Positions 30,724 through 38,677 of a DNA stretch of 64,000 nucleotides are shown here, piece after piece (positions within the stretch are counted from its first letter, which is position 1; each line of letters begins with the position of its first letter). This DNA comes from Allomuricauda sp. (GTDB taxonomy: Bacteria > Bacteroidota > Bacteroidia > Flavobacteriales > Flavobacteriaceae): assembly GCA_017795045.1 (NCBI GenBank), contig CP051244.1, positions 1,408,977-1,472,976 on the forward strand, written 5' to 3'. The notes under the pieces are model-generated. The model did not search any database and was not told the DNA's origin. It saw only the letters and a list, made by a program, of their open reading frames with translations. The translations under genes were made by a program, and so were the position numbers.

Positions 30724-33666
30724 ATGAACTACGATTTCCGTGACATTGAAGCCAAATGGCAGAAGTATTGGGCAGAAAATGAAACCTTTAAGGCAATCAA
30801 CGATTCCGACAAGCCTAAATTTTATGCCTTGTCCATGTTTCCCTACCCTTCTGGGGCAGGATTGCACGTTGGGCATCCGCTGGGGTACATTGCCACGGAC
30901 ATCTATTCCCGTTATAAAAGGCATAAAGGATTCAACGTATTGCATCCCATGGGGTACGATTCCTTTGGATTGCCTGCGGAGCAGTATGCCATTCAAACCG
31001 GACAGCACCCTGCAATCACTACCGAAAACAATATCAAAAGGTATCGTGAGCAGTTGGATCGGTTGGGCTTCTCGTTCGATTGGAGCAGGGAAGTGCGCAC
31101 TTCCAATCCGGGATATTACAAATGGACACAGTGGATTTTCATCCAATTGTTCAACTCCTGGTACAATAAAAGTTCCGATAAGGCTGAGGCCGTTGAGGGC
31201 TTGGTCTCCATTTTCGAAAAAGAAGGAAATGCAACGGTGGAAGCTGTTTGCGATGAGGATACACCCAGTTTTGGTGCAGCGGAATGGAACGCATTTTCTG
31301 AAAAGGAAAAACAAGAGATTCTTTTAAAATACAGACTGACCTATTTGGCTGATACCGAAGTGAACTGGTGCCCGGCCTTGGGAACGGTTTTGGCCAATGA
31401 TGAGATAGTAAACGGCGTGTCCGAGCGTGGAGGTCACCCCGTCATCCGTAAAAAAATGACGCAGTGGAGTATGCGTATTACGGCTTATGCCCAACGCTTG
31501 CTCGATGGATTGAACAAGATTGATTGGCCACAACCCTTAAAAGACTCCCAGACCAACTGGATCGGTCGTTCCGAAGGCGCTTCGGTGACTTTCAATGTCA
31601 TTTCGAGCGATAGCGAGAAACCTCAAGACACTATCGAAGTCTTCACCACCCGCCCCGATACCATTTTTGGGGTAAGTTTTATGACCTTGGCTCCTGAGCA
31701 TGATTTGGTGGGGAAAATCACCACCCCGGAACAAAAAGCTGAGGTGGAAGCCTATGTGGAGGCCACGGCCAAGCGTTCCGAACGGGATCGTATGGCGGAT
31801 GTAAAGACCATTTCAGGGGTGTTTACCGGTGCATATGCAGAGCATCCGTTCACCAAGGAGCCTGTTCCCATTTGGATTGGCGACTATGTTTTGGTCAGTT
31901 ACGGGACCGGAGCGGTCATGGCCGTACCTTGTGGTGACCAACGGGATTACGATTTCGCGAAACATTACCATATAGCTATCCCCAATATATTTGAGGGGGT
32001 TGATATTTCCGAAGAGGCTTTTGCCGATAAGGCGACCACCATTATTGCCAATTCCGACTTTTTGAATGGGCTTTCCTATAAAGAGGCCACCAAAAAGGTG
32101 ATTGCCGAGTTGGAAAAAATTGGACAAGGGGTTGGAAAGGTGAACTACCGCCTTCGTGATGCCGTATTCAGTAGGCAACGCTATTGGGGAGAACCCTTCC
32201 CGGTGTATTATGTGGATGGGATGCCCCAGATGATTGATTTGGAACACTTGCCATTGAAACTCCCCGAAGTGGAGAAATATCTTCCCACTGAAACCGGGGA
32301 ACCGCCCTTGGGCAATGCCACCACTTGGGCTTGGGACGCCAAGAACAATAAAGTTGTGTCGAACGACCTTGTCACCCTGAGCGCAGTCGAAGGGTCAGAC
32401 AAGGGGGATGAGATGCTGAATCAAGTTCAGCATGACGGAATTTATCCTTTGGAATTGAACACCATGCCGGGTTGGGCAGGAAGTTCCCAATACTTTAATC
32501 GATATATGGATCCCCGTAATGATGGGGCCATCTTCTCTCCAGAGGCCATTGGATATTGGCAGGATGTGGATCTCTATATTGGAGGTAGCGAACATGCTAC
32601 CGGCCACCTGTTGTATTCCCGTTTTTGGCAGAAGTTTATGTTTGACAGAGGTTATGTGCCCAAGGATGAGTATGCCCAAAAGTTGATCAACCAGGGGATG
32701 ATCACAGGTACAAGTGCTTTTGTTTACCGTACTAAGGTTGAAGACAAAATAACTTTTATTTCAAAAGGAAAAATCAAAACCTATGCAGATTATTTGGTTG
32801 AGACATCGGATGGCATTGATTTCGATTTAAAACCTGAACAATTTAGAGCTGACACTTTGCAAAAAATTCACGCCGATGTTTCTTTGGTGAATGCCTCCGA
32901 TGAATTGGATGTTGAGGCTTTCAAAAAATGGCAACCGGAATACAAGGATGCCGAGTTCATCTTGGAAGACGGAAAGTATATTGTAGGTCGCGAGGTGGAA
33001 AAAATGTCCAAATCCAAGTACAATGTCGTCAACCCCGATGCCATTTGTGAGGAGTATGGGGCAGATTCACTACGCCTTTACGAAATGTTCTTGGGACCTT
33101 TGGAACAATCCAAACCTTGGAACACTGCGGGGATTACGGGGGTGCATTCCTTCCTTAAAAAACTATGGCGCCTTTTTGAGGTCATTGAGGACAAAGAACC
33201 TACAGCCGATAATCTGAAAACGTTGCACAAGACCATTAAAAAAGTGGAGGAGGATATTGAGAACTTCTCGTTTAACACTTCGGTGTCCACCTTTATGATT
33301 TGTGTGAACGAACTTACCGCTCAAAAATGTACCAGCAAGGCCATTTTTGAACAGCTGGCCATTTTGGTGTCGCCCTACGCACCCCATATTGCTGAAGAGC
33401 TATGGAGTCGTTTGGGTCATACGAAATCTATTGCGGAAGCGCCTTTTCCAAAGTTTGAGGAGAAATATCTAGTGGAAAGCAGTAAGGAATACCCCATTTC
33501 CTTTAATGGAAAAATGCGCTTTAAATTGGAATTGCCCTTGGATATGGGCAAAGATGCAATCGAAGAGGCGGTCTTGGCCCACGAAAAAACCCAGGAACAG
33601 TTGCAGGGCCGTACCCCTAAAAAGGTTATTGTGGTGCCTGGTAAGATTGTGAACATTGTTGGGTAA
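30724..33666 (+). CDS. leuS: Leucyl-tRNA synthetase
   Basis: 980 residues from ATG 30724 (ATG 30709 is in frame but only about 5 nt from the predicted transcription start). Class I motifs: PYPSGAGLHVGHPLGY (HIGH-type) and VEKMSKSKYN (KMSKS), the CP1 editing domain in between, and the C-terminal anticodon and tRNA-binding domains ending VPGKIVNIVG. An unusual feature is a 22-codon in-frame segment (32371-32436) within the catalytic body, between VVSND and IYPLELNTMPGWAGSS, with sequence TLSAVEGSDKGDEMLNQVQ typical of a Bacteroidota repetitive element. The synthetase should still work since the insert lies in a surface-variable spot. Confidence 0.97.
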   Translation: MNYDFRDIEAKWQKYWAENETFKAINDSDKPKFYALSMFPYPSGAGLHVGHPLGYIATDIYSRYKRHKGFNVLHPMGYDSFGLPAEQYAIQTGQHPAITTENNIKRYREQLDRLGFSFDWSREVRTSNPGYYKWTQWIFIQLFNSWYNKSSDKAEAVEGLVSIFEKEGNATVEAVCDEDTPSFGAAEWNAFSEKEKQEILLKYRLTYLADTEVNWCPALGTVLANDEIVNGVSERGGHPVIRKKMTQWSMRITAYAQRLLDGLNKIDWPQPLKDSQTNWIGRSEGASVTFNVISSDSEKPQDTIEVFTTRPDTIFGVSFMTLAPEHDLVGKITTPEQKAEVEAYVEATAKRSERDRMADVKTISGVFTGAYAEHPFTKEPVPIWIGDYVLVSYGTGAVMAVPCGDQRDYDFAKHYHIAIPNIFEGVDISEEAFADKATTIIANSDFLNGLSYKEATKKVIAELEKIGQGVGKVNYRLRDAVFSRQRYWGEPFPVYYVDGMPQMIDLEHLPLKLPEVEKYLPTETGEPPLGNATTWAWDAKNNKVVSNDLVTLSAVEGSDKGDEMLNQVQHDGIYPLELNTMPGWAGSSQYFNRYMDPRNDGAIFSPEAIGYWQDVDLYIGGSEHATGHLLYSRFWQKFMFDRGYVPKDEYAQKLINQGMITGTSAFVYRTKVEDKITFISKGKIKTYADYLVETSDGIDFDLKPEQFRADTLQKIHADVSLVNASDELDVEAFKKWQPEYKDAEFILEDGKYIVGREVEKMSKSKYNVVNPDAICEEYGADSLRLYEMFLGPLEQSKPWNTAGITGVHSFLKKLWRLFEVIEDKEPTADNLKTLHKTIKKVEEDIENFSFNTSVSTFMICVNELTAQKCTSKAIFEQLAILVSPYAPHIAEELWSRLGHTKSIAEAPFPKFEEKYLVESSKEYPISFNGKMRFKLELPLDMGKDAIEEAVLAHEKTQEQLQGRTPKKVIVVPGKIVNIVG
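32371..32436 (+). repeat. REP-like palindromic element inserted in frame in leuS
   Basis: 66 bp with GTCA...TGAC ends. It contains two inverted repeats: CTTGTcACCCT pairing with AGGGTcagACAAG (overlapping its left end), and TGCTGAA-TCAAG-TTCAGCA. CCTGAGCGCAGTCGAAGG is the core of a repeat found many times in Bacteroidota genomes. It has no stop codon in the leuS frame and a length divisible by three. Confidence 0.75.
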
Positions 33667-33712
33667 AAGGCTCAACTATTCCAAGTGATGGAATATTACT
33701 TGTAAGGAGGTC

Positions 33713-33720
33713 TATTTTTG
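33713..33720 (+). promoter_or_regulatory. -7 element before SemiSWEET gene
   Basis: TATTTTTG, exact TAnnTTTG match, 47 nt before the start; no good -33 element. Confidence 0.35.
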
Positions 33721-33766
33721 TTTTTCAAAACAGTAAAGTCCTTACATTTAGGGCAAATAACCTACC

Positions 33767-34021
33767 ATGGACACAATTGAAATCATTGGCCTAGTTGCGG
33801 CTACCCTTACCACCAGTGCCTTTATCCCGCAAGTATATAGGGCATGGCGACATAAATCTACCCGGGATATTTCCCTTACCATGTATTTGGCTTTCTTCAT
33901 TGGAACCATGCTGTGGCTATACTACGGTTATGTACATGGGAGCCTGGCCATCATATTGGCCAATGGTTTAACAGGATTACTGGTCATAGTGATGTTGTTT
34001 TTGAAACTAAAACATAAGTAA
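33767..34021 (+). CDS. SemiSWEET family sugar transporter
   Basis: 84 residues, three membrane spans, one MtN3/PQ-loop unit. SAFIPQVYRAWRHKSTRDIS in the first helix and loop carries the PQ motif; the third helix reads ANGLTGLLVIVMLFLKL. Bacterial SemiSWEETs dimerise to form a sugar uniporter. It stands between leuS and ald with its own promoter-like and palindromic flanks. Confidence 0.92.
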   Translation: MDTIEIIGLVAATLTTSAFIPQVYRAWRHKSTRDISLTMYLAFFIGTMLWLYYGYVHGSLAIILANGLTGLLVIVMLFLKLKHK

Positions 34022-34105
34022 CCCTGTTTTTTATAGGGCATAATTCAAAATATTTAATAAAAAATGATTTATACCCTATTTTTTATGGGGTATAAATCAT
34101 TTTTT
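34022..34105. repeat. 18-bp palindrome and degenerate direct repeat before ald
   Basis: AAAAAATGATTTATACCC (34059-34076) is perfectly mirrored at 34088-34105 across an 11-nt loop. The loop region, ACCCTATTTTTTATGGGGTATA (34073-34094), also matches the block at 34021-34042 at all but three positions in the aligned 22-23 nt. It may terminate the SemiSWEET transcript, or be an operator for ald, or both. Confidence 0.55.
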
Positions 34106-34206
34106 ATATAAAATTTATCTTATAACCCCTGCTTTTTGTCGATTTCATTTCGTTGATTCCGGTTTTTGTAACAACTTTGGGTATAGTAACCATAAAACAC
34201 AACAAA

Positions 34207-35307
34207 ATGATTGTAGGGGTGCCTAAAGAAATCAAAAGCAGTGAAGGTCGGGTTGGTATGACGCCAGCTGGGGTTTTTGAATTGGTGAAGAACTACCACA
34301 CCGTTTATGTGCAATCTGGTGCAGGTGAGGGCAGTGGTTTTTTTGATAAGGATTACCAACAGGCCGGAGCCACTATTTTGGATACCATTGAGCAGGTGTA
34401 TGCCAAGAGCGATATGATCGTGAAGGTCAAGGAACCCATTGCCAAGGAGTACGATTTGATCCAGGAAGGGCAGATTGTGTTTACCTACTTTCATTTTGCT
34501 TCGAGTGAGACCTTGACCCAAGCCATGATCAAGAGCAAGGGTGTTTGCATTGCCTATGAGACCGTTGAAGATGAGGAAGGCACCTTGCCTTTGTTGACCC
34601 CTATGTCTGAAGTGGCAGGAAGGATGGCCATTCAACAAGGGGCAAAATATTTGGAAAAACCCGTAAAAGGTCGTGGCGTGCTTTTGGGTGGTGTTCCCGG
34701 GGTGGCCCCCGGTCGTGTCTTGATCTTGGGGGCGGGCACTGTGGGCATTCAGGCTGCAAAAATGGCAGCAGGACTTGGTGCACATGTTACCATTTTGGAC
34801 ATCAATATGAAACGACTACGCTATGTAAACGATATTATGCCCAGTCATGTGGTCACGGAGTTTTCCAACGAGTTCAACATTAGAAAGCATATACAATCCC
34901 ATGACCTTATCATAGGGGGTGTGTTGTTGAAAGGAGCCAAGGCACCCAATCTGATCACAAGGGATATGCTCAAGGAAATGCGAGCTGGAACAGTTATCGT
35001 TGATGTGGCCGTAGACCAGGGAGGATGTGTGGAGACCACCAAGCCCACAACCCATCGTGATCCTATATATATCATTGATGATGTGGTTCATTACTGCGTG
35101 GCCAACATGCCGGGAGCTGTGCCGTACACTTCAACCGTGGCCTTGACCAATGTCACCTTGCCCTATGTGCTTAAATTGGCCAATATGGGCTGGCGAAGTG
35201 CCTGCAATTTGGACAAGACCTTGGCTAAAGGGTTGAATATTGTTGAAGGGGAAGTGGTGTACGAAGAAATTGTTAAGACGTTTCATTGGGAATCCGCCGT
35301 GGCATAA
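34207..35307 (+). CDS. ald: Alanine dehydrogenase
   Basis: 366 residues from ATG 34207; an upstream in-frame ATG at 34153 lies in the promoter region. It interconverts alanine with pyruvate plus ammonia using NAD. MIVGVPKEIKSSEGRVGMTPAGV, the NAD loop ILGAGTVGIQAAKMAAGLGA, and VDVAVDQGGCVETT are the family signatures. A near-consensus -7 (CAACTTTG, 34172-34179) lies 28 nt upstream. The preceding palindrome may regulate it; Lrp-type proteins often control ald, and an Lrp-family gene lies 4 kb away. Confidence 0.96.
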   Translation: MIVGVPKEIKSSEGRVGMTPAGVFELVKNYHTVYVQSGAGEGSGFFDKDYQQAGATILDTIEQVYAKSDMIVKVKEPIAKEYDLIQEGQIVFTYFHFASSETLTQAMIKSKGVCIAYETVEDEEGTLPLLTPMSEVAGRMAIQQGAKYLEKPVKGRGVLLGGVPGVAPGRVLILGAGTVGIQAAKMAAGLGAHVTILDINMKRLRYVNDIMPSHVVTEFSNEFNIRKHIQSHDLIIGGVLLKGAKAPNLITRDMLKEMRAGTVIVDVAVDQGGCVETTKPTTHRDPIYIIDDVVHYCVANMPGAVPYTSTVALTNVTLPYVLKLANMGWRSACNLDKTLAKGLNIVEGEVVYEEIVKTFHWESAVA

Positions 35308-35331
35308 AACATACATTTTGTCAGTAGAAAG

Positions 35332-35358
35332 ACCCCGCTAAACCTTGGCGGGGTTTTT
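35332..35358 (+). terminator. ald terminator
   Basis: ACCCCGC (35332-35338) / GCGGGGT (35348-35354) followed by T5. Confidence 0.85.
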
Positions 35359-35400
35359 GTTGTAATATGCTATATTTATAAGAGCAAAAATCGAATAACT

Positions 35401-36102
35401 ATGATGACATATTATATATTGATCGGTGGGATTGCACTGGTCAGCTGGTTGGTGAGTAATAAACTTAAAAGTAAGTTCAAGAAATACTCCCAGGTACATC
35501 TAAGAAATGGCATGAGTGGTGCAGAGATTGCCCAAAAAATGCTGGATGACCATGGCATTCGGGATGTGAAAGTCATTTCTACCCCCGGAATGCTTACGGA
35601 CCACTACAATCCAAAAAACAAGACCGTTAACCTAAGTGAAGGGGTATACAGTCAACGGAATGCAGCTGCAGCTGCTGTGGCGGCACATGAATGCGGGCAC
35701 GCGGTGCAACACGCCCAAGCGTATGAATGGTTGACCATGCGGTCCAAATTGGTTCCTGTGGTGAGTGTAACCTCGGGGATGTCCACTTGGGTGGTGTTTG
35801 GAGGTATCGCCTTGATGGCGGCTACAGGTGTGGCCGGAGGTATTGGTTTTTATATTGCAGTGGCCGGTTTGGTCATGATGGGAATGGCAACTTTGTTCAG
35901 CTTTGTTACCCTTCCGGTGGAATATGATGCCAGTAAACGGGCCTTGGTGTGGTTAAAGCAGAAGAATATGGTTAGCCAACAAGAATACGCCGGGGCCGAA
36001 GATGCTTTAAAATGGGCGGCCAGAACCTATCTCGTGGCTGCACTGGGTGCCTTGGCTTCCTTGCTCTATTGGGCGTTTCAGGTGTTTGGCAGCAGGGATT
36101 AA
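35401..36102 (+). CDS. Membrane zinc metallopeptidase (YugP-like)
   Basis: 233 residues, with an N-terminal membrane span and two more in the second half (VVFGGIALMAATGVAGGIGFYIAV, VAALGALASLLYWAFQVF). The zinc motif AAHECGHAVQHAQ (HExxH) and the downstream PVEYDASKRAL match the Zn_peptidase_2 family. Activity is presumed peptidase in the inner membrane; targets are unknown. Monocistronic with a terminator behind it. Confidence 0.88.
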   Translation: MMTYYILIGGIALVSWLVSNKLKSKFKKYSQVHLRNGMSGAEIAQKMLDDHGIRDVKVISTPGMLTDHYNPKNKTVNLSEGVYSQRNAAAAAVAAHECGHAVQHAQAYEWLTMRSKLVPVVSVTSGMSTWVVFGGIALMAATGVAGGIGFYIAVAGLVMMGMATLFSFVTLPVEYDASKRALVWLKQKNMVSQQEYAGAEDALKWAARTYLVAALGALASLLYWAFQVFGSRD

Positions 36103-36127
36103 GAGTCAAAATCCAACAATCTATACA

Positions 36128-36160
36128 AACCTGTTCAACTAGGATTGAGCAGGTTTTTTT
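36128..36160 (+). terminator. Terminator after the zinc metallopeptidase
   Basis: AACCTGTTCAA / TTGAGCAGGTT (11 pairs with one wobble), 6-nt loop, T7. Confidence 0.85.
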
Positions 36161-36189
36161 GTGCCCTATTATGAGGTGTTACATTTGAT

Positions 36190-36227
36190 TGCTATATTTT
36201 TAGTAGTTTTGCTATAAAAATAATAGC
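36190..36227 (+). promoter_or_regulatory. Promoter and operator-like repeats of the HxlR gene
   Basis: TAGTTTTG at 36204-36211 is a -7 match. TTGCTATA occurs at 36190-36197 and 36209-36216, and GCTAT-N7-ATAGC (36211-36227) is palindromic, directly overlapping the transcription start and 4 nt before the GTG start codon. This is a plausible autoregulatory site. Confidence 0.45.
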
Positions 36228-36230
36228 ATT

Positions 36231-36578
36231 GTGAAAACACCTAAACCTGGGCAGCCTGTTCGGGGGTCAAAAACCGGACAGCCCATCATGGCTTTATTGG
36301 ATTTGTTAGGGAGGGGCTGGGCCATGGGAATCATTTGGCACCTGCATAATGGGCCTAGTACTTTTAGGGGGTTGCAGGATTATTGCGAATCCATCTCTCC
36401 CAATACACTCAATACACGAATCAAGGAATTAAGGGATTGTAACCTGATCAAAAGAACCATGGAGGGTTATGCCCTAACAGAATATGGGGAGGAATTATTT
36501 GAGCTGTTGCAACCTATGGGCTCATGGGCTAGGTACAAATGGACCGAAAGTTTCAAAAATGATAATTCAGAAGAATGA
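36231..36578 (+). CDS. HxlR-family transcriptional regulator
   Basis: 115 residues from GTG 36231. Winged helix with LLGRGWAMGIIWHLHNGPSTFRGL and ISPNTLNTRIKELRDCNLIKRT, the HxlR recognition-helix and wing pattern, with a C-terminal dimer helix. It lacks the usual N-terminal cysteine used by redox-sensing members (YodB type), so a non-thiol signal is more likely. It overlaps the DinB gene by 4 bp and presumably controls this two-gene operon. Confidence 0.88.
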   Translation: MKTPKPGQPVRGSKTGQPIMALLDLLGRGWAMGIIWHLHNGPSTFRGLQDYCESISPNTLNTRIKELRDCNLIKRTMEGYALTEYGEELFELLQPMGSWARYKWTESFKNDNSEE

Positions 36579-37117
36579 GATATATTAAGAAACCCCTTAA
36601 GGATGAATATCCTCCTTATTCCCATATTTATATGGATTTATTGGGGGATGACGGCAAAGTTTTGGAACATCTGTGGCAAAATTTCATGGAAATCAGAGAA
36701 CTTGTCCAAAACTTGCCCGAGGAGAAATTGTTGTATCGCTATGCTGAAAATAAATGGACTATCAAGGAAATCTTGGTGCATCTTATAGACGACGAGCGTA
36801 TTTTTACCTATAGGGCCCTACGGTATGCCCGGAATGACGATACGCCGCTCCATGGCTTTGATCAGGATAAATACGCCAGATTCTCCAAGGCCAATGACAG
36901 AAGCTTGGAAAGTATTCTTGAAGAATACGAATTGGTCAGGAGATCGACCATTGCACTTTTCAAGTATTTACCTGAGGATAGTTTTACCAGAAGTGGGGAA
37001 GGAATCGATTTTGACGGAAGTGTTATCAACAAGCGAACTGTTAGGGCCTTGGTATACCATATTGCAGGACATGAGCTTCGCCACTTGAATATCATCAAAG
37101 CACATTACCTAAACTGA
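36575..37117 (+). CDS. DinB family protein
   Basis: 180 residues, four-helix bundle. The three metal-ligand histidines are visible as ILVHLIDDER near residue 68 and HIAGHELRH near residue 165-173, the DinB/YfiT pattern. Members include thiol transferases that use bacillithiol or mycothiol. The tight coupling to an HxlR regulator suggests a stress- or xenobiotic-induced detoxification role, inferred. It is followed by a bidirectional terminator. Confidence 0.88.
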   Translation: MRYIKKPLKDEYPPYSHIYMDLLGDDGKVLEHLWQNFMEIRELVQNLPEEKLLYRYAENKWTIKEILVHLIDDERIFTYRALRYARNDDTPLHGFDQDKYARFSKANDRSLESILEEYELVRRSTIALFKYLPEDSFTRSGEGIDFDGSVINKRTVRALVYHIAGHELRHLNIIKAHYLN

Positions 37118-37146
37118 AAACGGGGCCAATGGCCCCGTTTTTTTTA
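37117..37146. terminator. Bidirectional terminator between DinB and ferritin genes
   Basis: AAAACGGGGCC / GGCCCCGTTTT, 11-bp perfect stem, 3-nt loop, T8 behind. Confidence 0.92.
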
Positions 37147-37161
37147 TTGGATATGGATAAT

Positions 37162-37680
37162 TTATTCTATCCAGTTGCCCACTTGATTGTCGATCATCTG
37201 TAGCCCTACACCTTCTGTTCCGGTCACTTCGATCATATCCAGAATGTCCCGGATCGTGTTCTCCTCCTCAACTTGTTCCAATACAAACCAATCCAAGAAA
37301 CGTTCTGTGGCAATATCACCCAGTTCACGTGCTTTTCTCACAATGTTGTGAATGGATTTGGTAACGGCCACCTCATGTTCCAATGTGCTCTCGAACACAT
37401 CAACTATGGATGAGTAGTCATGGTTGATGCCAGTAATTTCTGGCGATAATGGATTTCCTCCCGTATCGATCAAAAATTCGAAAATCTTCATCATATGGCC
37501 GCGTTCCTCCTCGGATTGCTTGTAGAAGAATTTGGCACTGGTAAAAAACCCATTCTGCTCGCACCAAGACGCCATGGCCAAATAGGTGGCAGAAGCATGG
37601 GCTTCCATTTTTATCTGTCCGTTGAGCAGATCCATGGACTCCACTTTAATGCTCATACTTTGTCTTGCTATATCTTTCAT
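37162..37680 (-). CDS. Ferritin
   Basis: 172 residues, non-haem bacterial ferritin. Ferroxidase ligands: E in NGQIKMEAHASATYLAMA, E-x-x-H in SEEERGHMMKIFEF, and Q/E residues in LEQVEEENTIRD. It forms the 24-subunit iron-storage shell. The ATG at 37680 and a second at residue 9 (MSIKVESM) are both possible starts. A -7 element (TATTTTTG on the minus strand, 37709-37716) lies 29 nt upstream. Monocistronic. Confidence 0.95.
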   Translation of the reverse strand: MKDIARQSMSIKVESMDLLNGQIKMEAHASATYLAMASWCEQNGFFTSAKFFYKQSEEERGHMMKIFEFLIDTGGNPLSPEITGINHDYSSIVDVFESTLEHEVAVTKSIHNIVRKARELGDIATERFLDWFVLEQVEEENTIRDILDMIEVTGTEGVGLQMIDNQVGNWIE

Positions 37681-37708
37681 GTATACTGGGTTTATCGTGT
37701 TAATATAT

Positions 37709-37716
37709 CAAAAATA
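37709..37716 (-). promoter_or_regulatory. -7 element of the ferritin promoter
   Basis: TATTTTTG on the minus strand, exact TAnnTTTG match. Confidence 0.45.
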
Positions 37717-37798
37717 CGGAATTTGATCTCGTTTTGGAAGTAACTTCCTTGTTTTAAGGCAGTTTTAGATTGAATAAAAATAGGTAATAGAAACTGGC

Positions 37799-38119
37799 CT
37801 AAACCGTGATGGCTTCTCGTTCCTCGGAAAGTCCCATGGCCACAAAGCCTTGTGCAACCAAATGCTTCAAATCCAAGACTTCAAGGGTGTTCAGGACAAA
37901 GAGGTGTTCTTTGTTGCAAAGCATCAATACCTCAAAGCCGTGTTTGTTCAAATCCCCGTCAAAATGATCTTCAATGGAGATGGACAATACCTTATGTCGA
38001 AGAGAAAGCAATTGGCAAAGCGACATTCGGACCAATTTTTGGCCAAAATCCACATAGAAGCAGCGTTCCTTCACGGATTGGTATAAAGTGTAATATGTAG
38101 ACTGATGAACTACATTCAT
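37799..38119 (-). CDS. Conserved flavobacterial hypothetical protein
   Basis: 106 residues, no signal peptide or membrane span. The sequence FGQKLVRMSLCQLLSLRHKV...IEDHFDGDLNKHGFEVLMLCN...FVLNTLEVLDLKHLV looks like a compact alpha/beta protein conserved in flavobacteria. It carries no motif I can tie to a function. It lies 39 nt downstream of the Lrp-family gene on the same strand, possibly cotranscribed. Confidence 0.7.
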   Translation of the reverse strand: MNVVHQSTYYTLYQSVKERCFYVDFGQKLVRMSLCQLLSLRHKVLSISIEDHFDGDLNKHGFEVLMLCNKEHLFVLNTLEVLDLKHLVAQGFVAMGLSEEREAITV

Positions 38120-38158
38120 GGGCGCAAATGTAAAGTTTATTTAGATTGAATACAAATA

Positions 38159-38629
38159 TCAGATTTGAATTTGTCGATCTATTTGCTGATCCAATGAAAT
38201 AAAGGTTTCGGTTCTTGAAACCCCTTCGATTTGTTGAATTTTTTTGTTGAGTACCTGCATCAGGTGCTCGTTGTCCCGGCACAAGACTTTAATGAGGATG
38301 GACCAGTTTCCCGTGGTATAATGGCATTCCAGTACTTCGGGGATTTTCTCAAGTTCCCGTACAGCCTGCGGATTGGCCATGGCCTTGTCCAAAAAGATAC
38401 CAATGTAGGCCATGGTGGTATAGCCCAGCACTTTGGGGTTGATGATGAATTTTGAGCCAGATAGGAGACCTGAGCTTTCCAACTTCCTCAATCTTTGGTG
38501 AATGGCCGCTCCGGAAATACCAATGTTACGGGCGATTTCCAAAATGGGTCTTCTTGCATCTTCCATCAAGAACCTTAGAATTTTCTTGTCTATGCCATCA
38601 ATTTTAACCGAACTGTTATGGTTTTTCAC
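38159..38629 (-). CDS. Lrp/AsnC family transcriptional regulator
   Basis: 156 residues. N-terminal helix-turn-helix (IDGIDKKILRFLMEDARRPI...ISGAAIHQRLRKLESSGLL) and C-terminal RAM ligand-binding domain (AYIGIFLDKAMANPQAVRELEKIPEVLECHYTTGNWSILIKV). These regulators sense amino acids and act as octamers. It lies 48 nt downstream of the saccharopine-dehydrogenase-like gene, suggesting it regulates amino-acid catabolism locally; alanine dehydrogenase at 34.2 kb is another plausible target. Confidence 0.94.
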   Translation of the reverse strand: MKNHNSSVKIDGIDKKILRFLMEDARRPILEIARNIGISGAAIHQRLRKLESSGLLSGSKFIINPKVLGYTTMAYIGIFLDKAMANPQAVRELEKIPEVLECHYTTGNWSILIKVLCRDNEHLMQVLNKKIQQIEGVSRTETFISLDQQIDRQIQI

Positions 38630-38677
38630 AGAAAAGATTTAAAACTGAAGCTAAAGATATTGAAAAATTGCATAAGG

